Source: CAMLOF01 sp041913045
GTDB taxonomy: Bacteria > Pseudomonadota > Gammaproteobacteria > Burkholderiales > Burkholderiaceae_C
Length of the DNA: 10,871 bases
Direction: 5' to 3'
Assembly: GCA_041913045.1 (NCBI GenBank)
Contig: JAYSGB010000055.1
Location: 1 to 10,871, forward strand
Part shown: positions 1-7,293 of the stretch, piece after piece
How positions within the stretch are numbered: position 1 is the stretch's first letter
How the letters are laid out: each line of letters opens with the position of its first letter
The notes under the pieces: model-generated
Database searches by the model: none
What the model was told of the DNA's origin: nothing
What the model saw: only the letters and a program-made list of their open reading frames with translations
Translations under genes and position numbers: made by a program

Positions 1-1763
1 CGCACGCAGTGCTTGGTGATCATCAGGCTGACTTCGCCTTCTTCCTCGTGCGCCTCGTAGGCGGCGGCGATCACCTTGACGCCGTGCTTGCTGTAAAAGT
101 CGCGAGCCTTCTGGTTGAAGACGTTGGCCAGGTAGGTGAGGGTGTCTTCGGGGTAGGGCACGGGCGGCTCCACCGGCACGGCGCGCGGCAGGCGGTGCAG
201 TGCCTGGGCGCGGGCGCGTTCCAGGTCGGCCACGGCGTCGCGCCGCAAGGCGTTGAGTTGGGAAGCGGGCACGAACCACGGCTGTGACAAGTTCACCTGA
301 ATGTCGCTGGCCTGGAAGAGCGTGTCGCCCAGGCGACCCAGTTGCTCACGCAGCTTGTCTGCGGCCTGTGCCGGGTCTTTGGCCCTTTCCCAGGTGCCCG
401 ACAGTTCGGCGGTGCCCACGTGGCCGTCTTCGTCGGTGAGCGTGAGCTGCAGGCCGGCAGGGGAATCGCTCAGTGCCATCCACACGCCCATGCGCCGGTC
501 GGCGGATTTCTTTTCCAGCGTGCGCACCCAGTCCATGCTGCGGTTGCGGTTCACGGTGGTGCCGCGCTTCAGGTCCTTGAACCCACTCATCGGGTCTTTC
601 GGGAAAACGCGCCAGGCGGTGCCGCCGTCCTTGCCGGGGCCGAGTTTTTCCACGCGGTTGGTCTGCAGGCCCACCAGTTCCTTTTGAAGGTCGTGGTAGC
701 ACAGGCCGTCGCCGTTTTGCAGCTCGGTGGTGGGGTCTTCGGTTTCCAGCTCCACGCAGTCGGCAGCAACCCGGGTTACCCAGCCAATGGGCTGGCCGGG
801 GTTCTTGGGGGTATCGAAGGCGCCAATGTCTTCCTTGCGGCCCTGCACGAAATAATCGGTGAACTCGCGGTTGAAGTTCTGGTCCGGGTCGGGCGTGAAG
901 GTGTAGGTGCAGCGGCCGCTGGAGGCGCGTGCAAGTTCAGGGCGCTCTTCCAGGATTTCGTCGAACAACTGGCGGTAATGGGCGGTGATGTTCTTCACGT
1001 AGCCCATGTCCTTGTAGCGGCCTTCGATCTTGAAGCTGCGCACGCCCGCGTCGATCAGGGCGCGCAGGTTGTCGCTCTGGTTGTTGTCCTTCATCGAGAG
1101 CACGTGCTTGTCGTGTGCCACGATGCGGCCCTGGCTGTCTTTCACCTCGTAGGGCAGGCGGCAGGCCTGTGAACAGTCGCCCCGGTTGGCGCTGCGGCCC
1201 GTGTGGGCGTGGCTGATGTAGCACTGCCCGCTGTAGGCCACGCACAGGGCGCCATGGATGAAGAATTCGAGCACGGCTCGGTTGGGCGCATCCACCGGCC
1301 CCAGAGCCTGGTGGATGGCAGCGATCTGTGGCAGCGTCAGTTCGCGGGCCAGCACGATCTGGCTCAGGCCCGCGTCTTGCAGAAAGCGGGCCTTCTCAGG
1401 GGTGCGGATGTCGGTCTGCGTGCTGGCGTGCAGCTGGATGGGGGGCAGATCCAGCTCCAGCAAGCCCATGTCCTGGATGATCAGCGCGTCCACACCGGCG
1501 TTGTAGAGCTGGCGCACCAGCTTGCGGGCGGGTTCCAGCTCGTCGTCGCGCAGGATGGTATTGAGCGTGACGAACACACGGCTGTGGAAGCGGTGGGCGT
1601 GGCGCACCAGCCGCTCGATCTCGGTCACGGAGTTGTCGGCACTGGCGCGCGCGCCAAACGACGGCCCGCCGATATAGATGGCGTCGGCGCCGTGGTTGAC
1701 GGCTTCGATGCCAATGTCGGCGTCGCGTGCGGGTGACAGGAGTTCGAGCTGGTGGGGCAACAT
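1..1763 (-). CDS. rlhA: 23S rRNA 5-hydroxycytidine synthase RlhA, peptidase U32 family (3' end outside window)
   Basis: The minus-strand frame is open from an ATG at 1763-1761 to the window edge (587 full codons, no stop), so the C-terminus is missing. The N-terminus (LELLSPARD, then HGADAIYIGG and FGAR) and the body (LNTILRDDELEPAR, LHASTQTDIRTPEK, SFKIEGRYKD) match my recollection of E. coli RlhA (YdcP, about 650 aa), which makes 5-hydroxycytidine at C2501 of 23S rRNA. The long C-terminal half, ending near YEAHEEEGEV and MITKHCV, separates it from the shorter tRNA paralogue TrhP (YegQ). Four cysteines, C174, C181, C197 and C201 (C-x6-C-x15-C-x3-C), are the expected Fe-S ligands of U32 proteins. 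In spite of the family name no protease activity is expected. An in-frame TTG lies 12 codons upstream, but the ATG fits the family start. The gene is divergent from the thioesterase-GNAT gene. Confidence 0.92.
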   Translation of the reverse strand, partial: MLPHQLELLSPARDADIGIEAVNHGADAIYIGGPSFGARASADNSVTEIERLVRHAHRFHSRVFVTLNTILRDDELEPARKLVRQLYNAGVDALIIQDMGLLELDLPPIQLHASTQTDIRTPEKARFLQDAGLSQIVLARELTLPQIAAIHQALGPVDAPNRAVLEFFIHGALCVAYSGQCYISHAHTGRSANRGDCSQACRLPYEVKDSQGRIVAHDKHVLSMKDNNQSDNLRALIDAGVRSFKIEGRYKDMGYVKNITAHYRQLFDEILEERPELARASSGRCTYTFTPDPDQNFNREFTDYFVQGRKEDIGAFDTPKNPGQPIGWVTRVAADCVELETEDPTTELQNGDGLCYHDLQKELVGLQTNRVEKLGPGKDGGTAWRVFPKDPMSGFKDLKRGTTVNRNRSMDWVRTLEKKSADRRMGVWMALSDSPAGLQLTLTDEDGHVGTAELSGTWERAKDPAQAADKLREQLGRLGDTLFQASDIQVNLSQPWFVPASQLNALRRDAVADLERARAQALHRLPRAVPVEPPVPYPEDTLTYLANVFNQKARDFYSKHGVKVIAAAYEAHEEEGEVSLMITKHCV

Positions 1764-1796
1764 AATGCGTACTTTCAAGCCAACCCTAGATTGTCC
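1764..1796. promoter_or_regulatory. 33-bp spacer between divergent start codons
   Basis: Only 33 bp separate the rlhA ATG (minus) from the thioesterase-GNAT ATG (plus). I see no clear -10/-35 pair for either direction and no strong Shine-Dalgarno inside it; the best on the rlhA side is a weak GAAAG. The space is too short for two ordinary promoters, so at least one promoter must lie inside the opposite gene's 5' codons, or the genes have very short leaders. Promoter function here is inferred only from the divergent arrangement. Confidence 0.3.
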
Positions 1797-2654
1797 ATGA
1801 AACGCCAGGATTTCCGCTTTTTTCACCGGCTTCGCGTGCGCTGGGCCGAAGTCGACATGCAGAAAATCGTCTTCAACGCGCACTACCTGATGTACTTTGA
1901 CGTGGCCATCACCGAGTACTGGCGCGCCCTGGCTTTGCCCTACGAGGAGGCCATGCACCAGTTGGGTGGCGAGTTGTACGTGAAGAAGGCGTCGGTGGAA
2001 TTCAACGCCTCGGCCCGCATGGACGACATATTGGACGTGGCCTTCACGTGCAGCCGCATTGGCAATTCGTCCATGACGATGACCGGCGCTATCTTCCGGG
2101 GTGAGGAGCACCTGATCAGCGGTGAGTTGATCTACGTGTTTGCGGACCCGGCCACGCAGACGTCAAAGCCCATCCCCGCGCCACTGCGGGCGCTGCTGCA
2201 GGGCTACGAGGCGGGCGAGCCGGTGATCGAAGTGCGCACGGGCGCCTGGAGCGAGCTGGGTGACGATGCCCGGCAGGTGCGTACCGCCGTGTTCATTGAA
2301 GAGCAGGGCATTGCCCGCGAGGACGAGTGGGACGAGGCCGACCTGACCTGTCTGCACGCCGTGGCCTACAACCACCTGGGCCAGCCTGTGGCCACCGGGC
2401 GGCTGCTGCAGGGCGGGCCCGGGGTAGGCAAGATCGGGCGCATGGCCGTGCACCGCGTGCTGCGGGGTACCGGCGTGGGCCGTGAGATCGTGAGCGCGCT
2501 GACCGCCGCCGCCCGCGAGCGGGGCGACCACACGATCCGCCTGAGCGCGCAGCGCACTGCCGAAGGGTTCTACCGCCGCCTGGGCTACCAGCCAGTAGGC
2601 GAGACTTACGAGGAAGTGGGGATTCCCCACGTGGACATGGAAACGCGCCTGTAA
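1797..2654 (+). CDS. YbgC/FadM-type acyl-CoA thioesterase fused to an ElaA-like GNAT acetyltransferase
   Basis: The protein has 285 aa. Residues 1 to about 135 form a hotdog-fold thioesterase: an RVRWAEVDMQKIV stretch followed by NAHYLMYFD is the 4HBT/YbgC signature, with D20 at the position of the catalytic aspartate. Such enzymes hydrolyse acyl-CoA thioesters in the cytoplasm. Residues from about 143 to the end form a GNAT domain: VFIEEQGI and DEWDEAD resemble ElaA-type proteins, R223-G-T-G226-V-G228 fits the acetyl-CoA-binding R-x-x-G-x-G motif, and FYRRLGYQ near the end is the usual GNAT tail. A GTG at 1752 is in frame but lies within the rlhA start; the ATG at 1797 begins directly at the thioesterase fold and is preferred. 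Both halves use CoA thioesters, but the substrates are unknown. The 3' end overlaps the convergent NRDE gene by 49 bp. No stop or frameshift separates the domains. Confidence 0.9.
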   Translation: MKRQDFRFFHRLRVRWAEVDMQKIVFNAHYLMYFDVAITEYWRALALPYEEAMHQLGGELYVKKASVEFNASARMDDILDVAFTCSRIGNSSMTMTGAIFRGEEHLISGELIYVFADPATQTSKPIPAPLRALLQGYEAGEPVIEVRTGAWSELGDDARQVRTAVFIEEQGIAREDEWDEADLTCLHAVAYNHLGQPVATGRLLQGGPGVGKIGRMAVHRVLRGTGVGREIVSALTAAARERGDHTIRLSAQRTAEGFYRRLGYQPVGETYEEVGIPHVDMETRL

Positions 2655-3544
2655 GTGCTGGCCGTCAGGGGCCAATGGGTGGAACTGTTGGCGTTGTCGG
2701 CGCTGCCTGCATCGCTGCCCGGAGCCTGCCCGGGCGCGTGGGTCCATTCTTCCAACTCCAGTTGGCCCCCCTTGGCAGGTGCGTGCCAGCGTGCAATCAG
2801 GCTGCTGCGGGTGCCGTAGCCTGCGTCGGGCATGTGGACGAAAGGGCTGGAAAGCTGCCTCTCCCGCTCCAGGGGAACGCCGGTGCGGGGCAGCTCCTGG
2901 TCAGGGGCCAGTCGCCGGTCCAGCAGGGCGTCGAGCAGGGTGCGCCTCCAGCTTTCTGTTGCGCCAGGGGTCGTGTGGTCCAGCAGATCCAGCGCCTGCG
3001 CCGTGGCCATCTTCAGCTGGCGGGTCTTTGGCCAGGGCGTGTCCAGGCCCGCGTTGGACAGGCCGTACACACCCGGGCGCAGCCGCAGCCCGTGCCACCC
3101 GCCGTTGACGGGCAAAGGGTCGCCCTCTGAGTCGGCGTGGCCGGGCCGGTTGCTCAGCCACCACCAGTCTCCATCTCTCAGATCGCCCAGCACCAGGTTA
3201 AAGCCGCCATAGTCGCCAGCCCGGTGTTCACCTGTCAGGGCTTGCCAGCCGGGCGTTTCGGCCGGGCCCGCCAGCCAGCGCGTCACCAGTTCGCCCCGGC
3301 TGCGCGGTGCCTCATCGGGTTCGCCGTTGCGCACATTGGTGAGCATGGCCACGCGCCCGCTGGGTGAAAAACCCAGCCAAGTGCCGCCCGCCCGCATGTC
3401 GCGCCCGCTGTAAACCGTGGCCCCGCCGGGCAGCGTCCATTCCGCCAAGGGCAGGGTGGGGCGCTCCCAGAACTCGTCGCGGTTGGAAGCCAGCAACAGC
3501 GGGCAGTCGTCCCGCATGTTCAGGGCAAAGGCGATCAGGCACAT
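2606..3544 (-). CDS. NRDE/TANGO2 family protein
   Basis: The protein has 312 aa, starting at the ATG at 3544-3542. It opens with MCLIAFALN, and the family-defining SNRDEF motif lies at residues 20-25 (N21-R-D-E24), followed by SGRDMRAGGTWLGF and LTNVRN, all hallmarks of the NRDE (TANGO2) family. An upstream start at 3631 would add a cysteine-rich stretch that is really antisense/ygfZ-tail sequence, and the conserved MC start argues against it. Biochemical function is unsettled; eukaryotic and some bacterial members are linked to heme handling, and the conserved Cys2 recalls N-terminal-nucleophile folds (family knowledge). It lies 19 bp after ygfZ on the same strand, so co-transcription is likely, although no good Shine-Dalgarno precedes it. 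Its last ~16 codons are antisense to the end of the thioesterase-GNAT gene. Confidence 0.9.
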   Translation of the reverse strand: MCLIAFALNMRDDCPLLLASNRDEFWERPTLPLAEWTLPGGATVYSGRDMRAGGTWLGFSPSGRVAMLTNVRNGEPDEAPRSRGELVTRWLAGPAETPGWQALTGEHRAGDYGGFNLVLGDLRDGDWWWLSNRPGHADSEGDPLPVNGGWHGLRLRPGVYGLSNAGLDTPWPKTRQLKMATAQALDLLDHTTPGATESWRRTLLDALLDRRLAPDQELPRTGVPLERERQLSSPFVHMPDAGYGTRSSLIARWHAPAKGGQLELEEWTHAPGQAPGSDAGSADNANSSTHWPLTASTYRRVSMSTWGIPTSS

Positions 3545-3563
3545 GGCCGTGGAAGCAGTCTGC

Positions 3564-4532
3564 TCAGATGTCTGCCAGCAACTCGTAGGGCAATGGCAGC
3601 AGGTACAGTGCAGCGCCGCCAGCGGCGCCAAGCGTCAGGGCTTGACCGTCGGTGGCGTTGATCTGCATGGAGACGATCGCGTCAAAACCACCCGTTGGAT
3701 TCGCGGCAACCTGCGCCACGGTGCCACACGGCTGCTCGGCATCGCTGGCGTGGAAAACGTCTTGGCCTACGACGGGCTCGACTTCACTGTGCGCCAGATA
3801 CGCACGGCGCTTGAGCGTGCCGCGGAACTGGCTGCGGGCCACCACCTCCTGGCCGGGGTAACAGCCCTTCTTGAAGTTGACACCACCTACCGATTCGTAG
3901 TTGAGCATCTGGGGGACAAAGGCCTCGAATAGCGGTTGGGTGAGGGTGGCCACACCGCTGCGCACTTCCAGCCATTGCCACAGTGTTTCGGGCAACGCGG
4001 CGCCTTCGGGCGCAGGCGTATTCGCGGGGGCGAGAACCAGCGCGCGGGGCAAACCAGCCGCTTCGGGCAGCCGAACCCAGTGGGCGCCGTCCCTGTCCAT
4101 CTTGCTCCACCACTTGGCGCCCAGGCCCGCTCTGGCCACGGCCTCGCCGCTGACTCCGTAAAGAGCGAAGTCGGCGGTCGCGTCCGTCAGCTTGGCTTTG
4201 GCCCGCAGCACAAACATGCTCAAGCGTTTCAAGGTCTGGGGAAGAAGGTCGCGTGAACAGAGGAGAACAACATCGTCTGCAGAAAGCTTGAAGCCGATGA
4301 AGCTGGCTTGCATGCGCCCCTTGGCGTTGCAGAAGGCGGCCAGCCGTGCTTCGCCATGGCCCAGCAGGGCGAAATCCTGCGTCAGTTGGCCATGGAGGAA
4401 TTTGGGCGCATCTTCACCCTGGACGCGGATGACTCCCAGGTGCTGCAGGCGTGTGACGCCTTCCAGCTGTTCGGGATGGACGTTGGCCGGGATGCTGGCC
4501 GGTTGTGCGGTGGCAATGACGGGGCTGTTCAT
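3564..4532 (-). CDS. ygfZ: Folate-binding protein YgfZ, Fe-S cluster maintenance
   Basis: The protein has 322 aa, similar to E. coli YgfZ (326 aa). The signature K222-G-C224-Y-P-G-Q-E229 is present, followed by VVARSQ and TLKRRAYL; C224 corresponds to the essential cysteine of E. coli YgfZ (C228 there). The N-terminal part (GEDAPKFLHGQLTQD) matches the GcvT-like folate-binding fold. Family members bind tetrahydrofolate and help certain Fe-S enzymes, such as the radical-SAM tRNA thiomethylase MiaB, keep their clusters. The ATG at 4532-4530 lacks a clear Shine-Dalgarno, since the upstream bases are pyrimidine-rich. It is first of a two-gene minus-strand unit with the NRDE gene and divergent from mltG. 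Confidence 0.93.
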   Translation of the reverse strand: MNSPVIATAQPASIPANVHPEQLEGVTRLQHLGVIRVQGEDAPKFLHGQLTQDFALLGHGEARLAAFCNAKGRMQASFIGFKLSADDVVLLCSRDLLPQTLKRLSMFVLRAKAKLTDATADFALYGVSGEAVARAGLGAKWWSKMDRDGAHWVRLPEAAGLPRALVLAPANTPAPEGAALPETLWQWLEVRSGVATLTQPLFEAFVPQMLNYESVGGVNFKKGCYPGQEVVARSQFRGTLKRRAYLAHSEVEPVVGQDVFHASDAEQPCGTVAQVAANPTGGFDAIVSMQINATDGQALTLGAAGGAALYLLPLPYELLADI

Positions 4533-4598
4533 GTGGAGGAACGTTGGACGGTCTCACTTATCATCGGGTGCTTGTATTTTCACAGAGGCGCCTAGTCC
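4533..4598. promoter_or_regulatory. Divergent intergenic region between ygfZ and mltG
   Basis: This 66-bp gap must carry the start signals of the ygfZ unit and of the mltG operon, unless they lie in coding sequence. A TATCAT at 4559-4564 (plus strand) is a good -10-like hexamer, but nothing resembling a -35 box sits 16-18 bp upstream; TTGGAC at 4544-4549 is too close to it and too far from the TTGTAT at 4572-4577. On the minus strand GATAAG overlaps the same spot. AGAGG at 4584-4588 is a plausible ribosome binding site for the mltG GTG start, 10 nt away. Promoter positions are therefore unresolved. Confidence 0.4.
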
Positions 4599-5600
4599 GT
4601 GTTCCGATTGTTGAAATGGCTGCTCTGGGGCAGCGTGCTGCTGGCCCTGGCGGGTGCCGCCGCCGCGCTGGTGTGGCTGCACCGTCCGTTGCCCATGAAT
4701 CTGCGGGGCCAGCCGGTGCTCGACCTCGTCATTGAACCGGGCACCACGGCACGCGGCGTTGCCCGTGCACTGGCTCAAAGTGGTGTCACGGCCCCTGAAA
4801 TCTTGTTGTTCTTTTGGTTCCGGCTATCTGGCAGTGCACACGAGATCAAGGCTGGCAGCTACGAAATTTCACCTGAGACAACGCCACGGAGTTTGCTCGA
4901 CAAACTGGTGCGCGGCGACCAGGCGGTGCGCCGCGTGACCTTGGTAGAGGGTTGGAATTACCGGCAGGTGCTGCAAGCCTTGCGCGGTGCCGAACACCTG
5001 CGCTACGACCTGCCAGCAGACCCCAAAGGTATTGCCCAGGCAGTGGGACTCAAGGTGGCGCACCCGGAAGGCAGGTTCTTCCCCGACACCTATGTCTACC
5101 CGAAGCACGCGAGCGCATCCAGCGTTTTGCGCCAGGCCGCCACAGCCATGGAGCAGCGCCTGGCTGAGGCCTGGAAGCAGCGGGCCGACAGCGTGCCGTT
5201 GCGCTCGCCAGACGATGCACTGATTCTGGCCAGCATCGTGGAAAAAGAAACCGGCATGGCCAGCGACCGTGCGGAGATTGCCGGGGTTTTTGCCAACCGG
5301 CTGCGCATCGGCATGCGGCTGCAGACCGACCCCAGCGTCATCTATGGCCTGGGCGAAGGCTTTGATGGCCGCCTGCGTCGCCGCGACCTGGATACCGACA
5401 CGCCTTACAACACCTACACCCGTGCCGGTCTGCCGCCCACGCCCATTGCCATGCCGGGCATGGAGTCGCTGATGGCGGCTGTGCGCCCCGCGCCCACCCA
5501 GGCCATGTACTTCGTGTCCCGTGGAGATGGCTCCAGCCACTTCAGCAGCACGCTCGACGAACACAACAATGCCGTGCGTCGTTACATACTGGGACGCTGA
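4599..5600 (+). CDS. mltG: Endolytic murein transglycosylase MltG (YceG)
   Basis: The protein has 333 aa (E. coli MltG is 340) with one N-terminal membrane anchor, about residues 5-28, and the rest in the periplasm. MltG cleaves nascent peptidoglycan glycan strands endolytically near the membrane and is thought to set strand length. Visible family features are EGRFFPDTY, ASIVEKETG with E215 and E217 (one of them the catalytic glutamate of the IVEKET motif), FANRLRIGMRLQTDP and the PYNTYTRAGLPPTPI segment. The start is GTG at 4599: an in-frame TAG at 4593-4595 rules out anything further upstream, and the membrane segment needs these residues. It is first in a packed operon; tmk begins 15 bp after its stop. 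Confidence 0.95.
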   Translation: MFRLLKWLLWGSVLLALAGAAAALVWLHRPLPMNLRGQPVLDLVIEPGTTARGVARALAQSGVTAPEILLFFWFRLSGSAHEIKAGSYEISPETTPRSLLDKLVRGDQAVRRVTLVEGWNYRQVLQALRGAEHLRYDLPADPKGIAQAVGLKVAHPEGRFFPDTYVYPKHASASSVLRQAATAMEQRLAEAWKQRADSVPLRSPDDALILASIVEKETGMASDRAEIAGVFANRLRIGMRLQTDPSVIYGLGEGFDGRLRRRDLDTDTPYNTYTRAGLPPTPIAMPGMESLMAAVRPAPTQAMYFVSRGDGSSHFSSTLDEHNNAVRRYILGR

Positions 5601-5615
5601 TTCCCTGCCAAACCC

Positions 5616-6257
5616 ATGACCCCATCCGGAAGCTTCATCACCTTTGAAGGTATCGACGGCGCAGGCAAGTCGACGCACATCACGGCGCTGGCCGACGCGC
5701 TTCGCGCCCAGGGACGCGAGGTGACGCTGACGCGCGAACCCGGTGGCACGCCCCTGGCTGAGAAACTGCGCGAGCTCTTGCTGCACGACGCCATGGACCC
5801 GTTGAGCGAGGCGCTGCTGATGTTCGCCGCGCGGCGCGACCACTTGCGTCAGGTCATTGAACCGGCACTGACGAAGGGGCATGTGGTGTTGTGCGACCGC
5901 TTCACCGACGCCACGTTTGCTTACCAGGGCCATGGACGAGGTTTTGACCTGGCGGTGCTGGAAACACTGGAGCGCTGGGTGCAGACGCGGGATGACGGCC
6001 TGGGCATCCGGCAGCCCGACCTGACGCTTTGGTTTGACGTGCCACCGGAGGTGGCCGCCACAAGGCTGGCCGGTGTGCGCAGCCCGGACAAGTTCGAAGC
6101 GCTGCCAGTGACTTTCTTTGCGCGGGTGGAGGCTGGATACGGTGAGCGCATGGCGCGCGACCCGGTCCGCTTTGCGCGCGTGGACGCGCAGCAATCCATT
6201 GAGCAGGTGTGGTCGGACGTGCGAAACGCTTGCCAACAGCGGGGTCTTTTGCCATGA
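5616..6257 (+). CDS. tmk: Thymidylate kinase
   Basis: The protein has 213 aa, the normal size. It phosphorylates dTMP to dTDP with ATP, the step committed to dTTP supply for DNA synthesis. The P-loop G12-IDGAGKST-20 follows the first beta strand (SFITFE), the C93-D-R95 motif precedes FTDATFAYQG (the DR motif and dTMP-binding region), and VRSPDKFE with FFARVEAGY forms the LID region and the helix after it. The start ATG lies 15 bp after mltG. The stop TGA at 6255-6257 overlaps the holB ATG as ATGA, so holB translation is probably coupled to tmk. Confidence 0.96.
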   Translation: MTPSGSFITFEGIDGAGKSTHITALADALRAQGREVTLTREPGGTPLAEKLRELLLHDAMDPLSEALLMFAARRDHLRQVIEPALTKGHVVLCDRFTDATFAYQGHGRGFDLAVLETLERWVQTRDDGLGIRQPDLTLWFDVPPEVAATRLAGVRSPDKFEALPVTFFARVEAGYGERMARDPVRFARVDAQQSIEQVWSDVRNACQQRGLLP

Positions 6258-7288
6258 CCGATGCAGCACTGATCGGCGAAGCGGGGTTGGCGCCTTGGCT
6301 GCAGGATCAACTCGCGCAGCTACGGCAGCAGCGTGGGCACGCGCTTTTGCTTTCTGGCCCGCCCGGTTTGGGCCAGTATTCGCTGGCACTGGCGCTGGCA
6401 CGTGCCTGGCTGTGCGAAAAACCAACGGCACAAGGGGCTTGCGGGCAGTGCACCAGTTGCCACGCCATTGACGTGCGCACCCATCCGGACCTCTTCGTGC
6501 TGATGCCCGAGACGTTGTCGATGGAGCTGGGCTGGCCGCTTGACGAGAAGACGCAGGACAAGATCGACAAGAAGGAAGTGAAGGCGAGCAAGTTCATCCG
6601 TGTGGACGCCACGCGCGAGGCCGTGGCCTTCACACAGTTCACCCGCTCGCGCGGCGACACCAAGGTGGTGCTGATCTACCCTGCAGAGCGGCTGAATGTG
6701 GAGTCGGCCAACACATTGCTCAAGACTTTGGAAGAGCCGCCCGGAGCGGTGCGCTTCATTCTGGCCACTGAAGCCGCCCACGCCTTGTTGCCCACCATAC
6801 GCAGCCGCTGCCTGACGCACGCCATGGTGTGGCCTGTTGCCGAGCAGGCATTACCTTGGTTGCAGATGGCCGCCCTGGAAGCGGGCGCCAAGGCGACGCC
6901 GGCAGACTTGGCCGTGTGGCTGCGTGCAGCCGGCGGCCGCCCCGACGAGGCCCTGGAATGGGCAAAGCTTGGGGCGCCTGCCGCGAGTTGGGCGCGCCTG
7001 CCCAAGGCCGTTGCGACGGGGGACTTTTCGGCCATGGCGGGCTGGGCCCCGGCCCGGCAGATGGACGTGCTGCAGAAGGTTTGTCACGACCTGATGGTGG
7101 TGGGGTCTGGCGGGGTACCGCGCTTCTTTGAAGCGGCAGATTTGCCGCCTGCACCGGAGGCCCGCACGCTGGCCAGCTGGCAGCGCTGGCTGCAGCAGGC
7201 CGCGCGTACCCTGGAGCACCCCTTCAGCGCCGCGCTGATGCAAGAGGCCTGGGCCACACGCGCCCGGGACGCGCTGGCGCTACACTAA
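6254..7288 (+). CDS. holB: DNA polymerase III subunit delta' (clamp loader)
   Basis: The protein has 344 aa. Delta' is the stator of the clamp loader that places the beta sliding clamp on DNA. The zinc site is exact: C54-x8-C63-x2-C66-x2-C69. The P-loop remnant GPPGLGQ (35-41) lacks the ATP-binding lysine, as expected because delta' does not hydrolyse ATP. LLKTLEEPP and IRSRC are conserved AAA+ clamp-loader motifs. After HPDLFVL there is an insert rich in Lys, Glu and Asp (around DEKTQDKIDKKEVKASKF) before the VDATREA helix; E. coli delta' has a shorter link here. The ATG at 6254 overlaps the tmk stop; an in-frame start at 6209 would lie deep in tmk and adds nothing to the fold. pilZ follows 5 bp after the stop. 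Confidence 0.93.
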   Translation: MTDAALIGEAGLAPWLQDQLAQLRQQRGHALLLSGPPGLGQYSLALALARAWLCEKPTAQGACGQCTSCHAIDVRTHPDLFVLMPETLSMELGWPLDEKTQDKIDKKEVKASKFIRVDATREAVAFTQFTRSRGDTKVVLIYPAERLNVESANTLLKTLEEPPGAVRFILATEAAHALLPTIRSRCLTHAMVWPVAEQALPWLQMAALEAGAKATPADLAVWLRAAGGRPDEALEWAKLGAPAASWARLPKAVATGDFSAMAGWAPARQMDVLQKVCHDLMVVGSGGVPRFFEAADLPPAPEARTLASWQRWLQQAARTLEHPFSAALMQEAWATRARDALALH

Positions 7289-7293
7289 CCGGC

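Noticed and set aside
342..1736. Two long plus-strand open frames (342-1172 and 1203-1736)
   Set aside because: They are exact antisense of rlhA in register with its codons; compositions are rich in Val, Ala, His and Gly with no recognisable domain, while rlhA on the other strand matches its family throughout.
1752..1796. Upstream GTG start for the thioesterase-GNAT gene
   Set aside because: It would overlap the rlhA start region and adds 15 residues with no family similarity; the ATG at 1797 begins right at the hotdog fold.
2659..2674. Hairpin TGGCC/GGCCA just after the GNAT stop, as a terminator
   Set aside because: The stem is only 5 bp, there is no T-run, and it lies inside the NRDE coding region.
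3545..3631. Longer NRDE protein from a start at 3631
   Set aside because: The added residues are cysteine-rich, overlap the ygfZ 3' end and precede the conserved MCLIAF start.
6287..6376. Lost ATP-binding lysine in holB as a damaged gene
   Set aside because: The delta' subunit does not use ATP and commonly has a degenerate P-loop; the rest of the protein, including its zinc site, is intact.
4869..6431. A 520-codon minus-strand open frame
   Set aside because: It runs antisense across mltG, tmk and holB. It is long only because GC-rich codons leave few stops on the opposite strand; the translation is Arg/His/Gln-rich without motifs.
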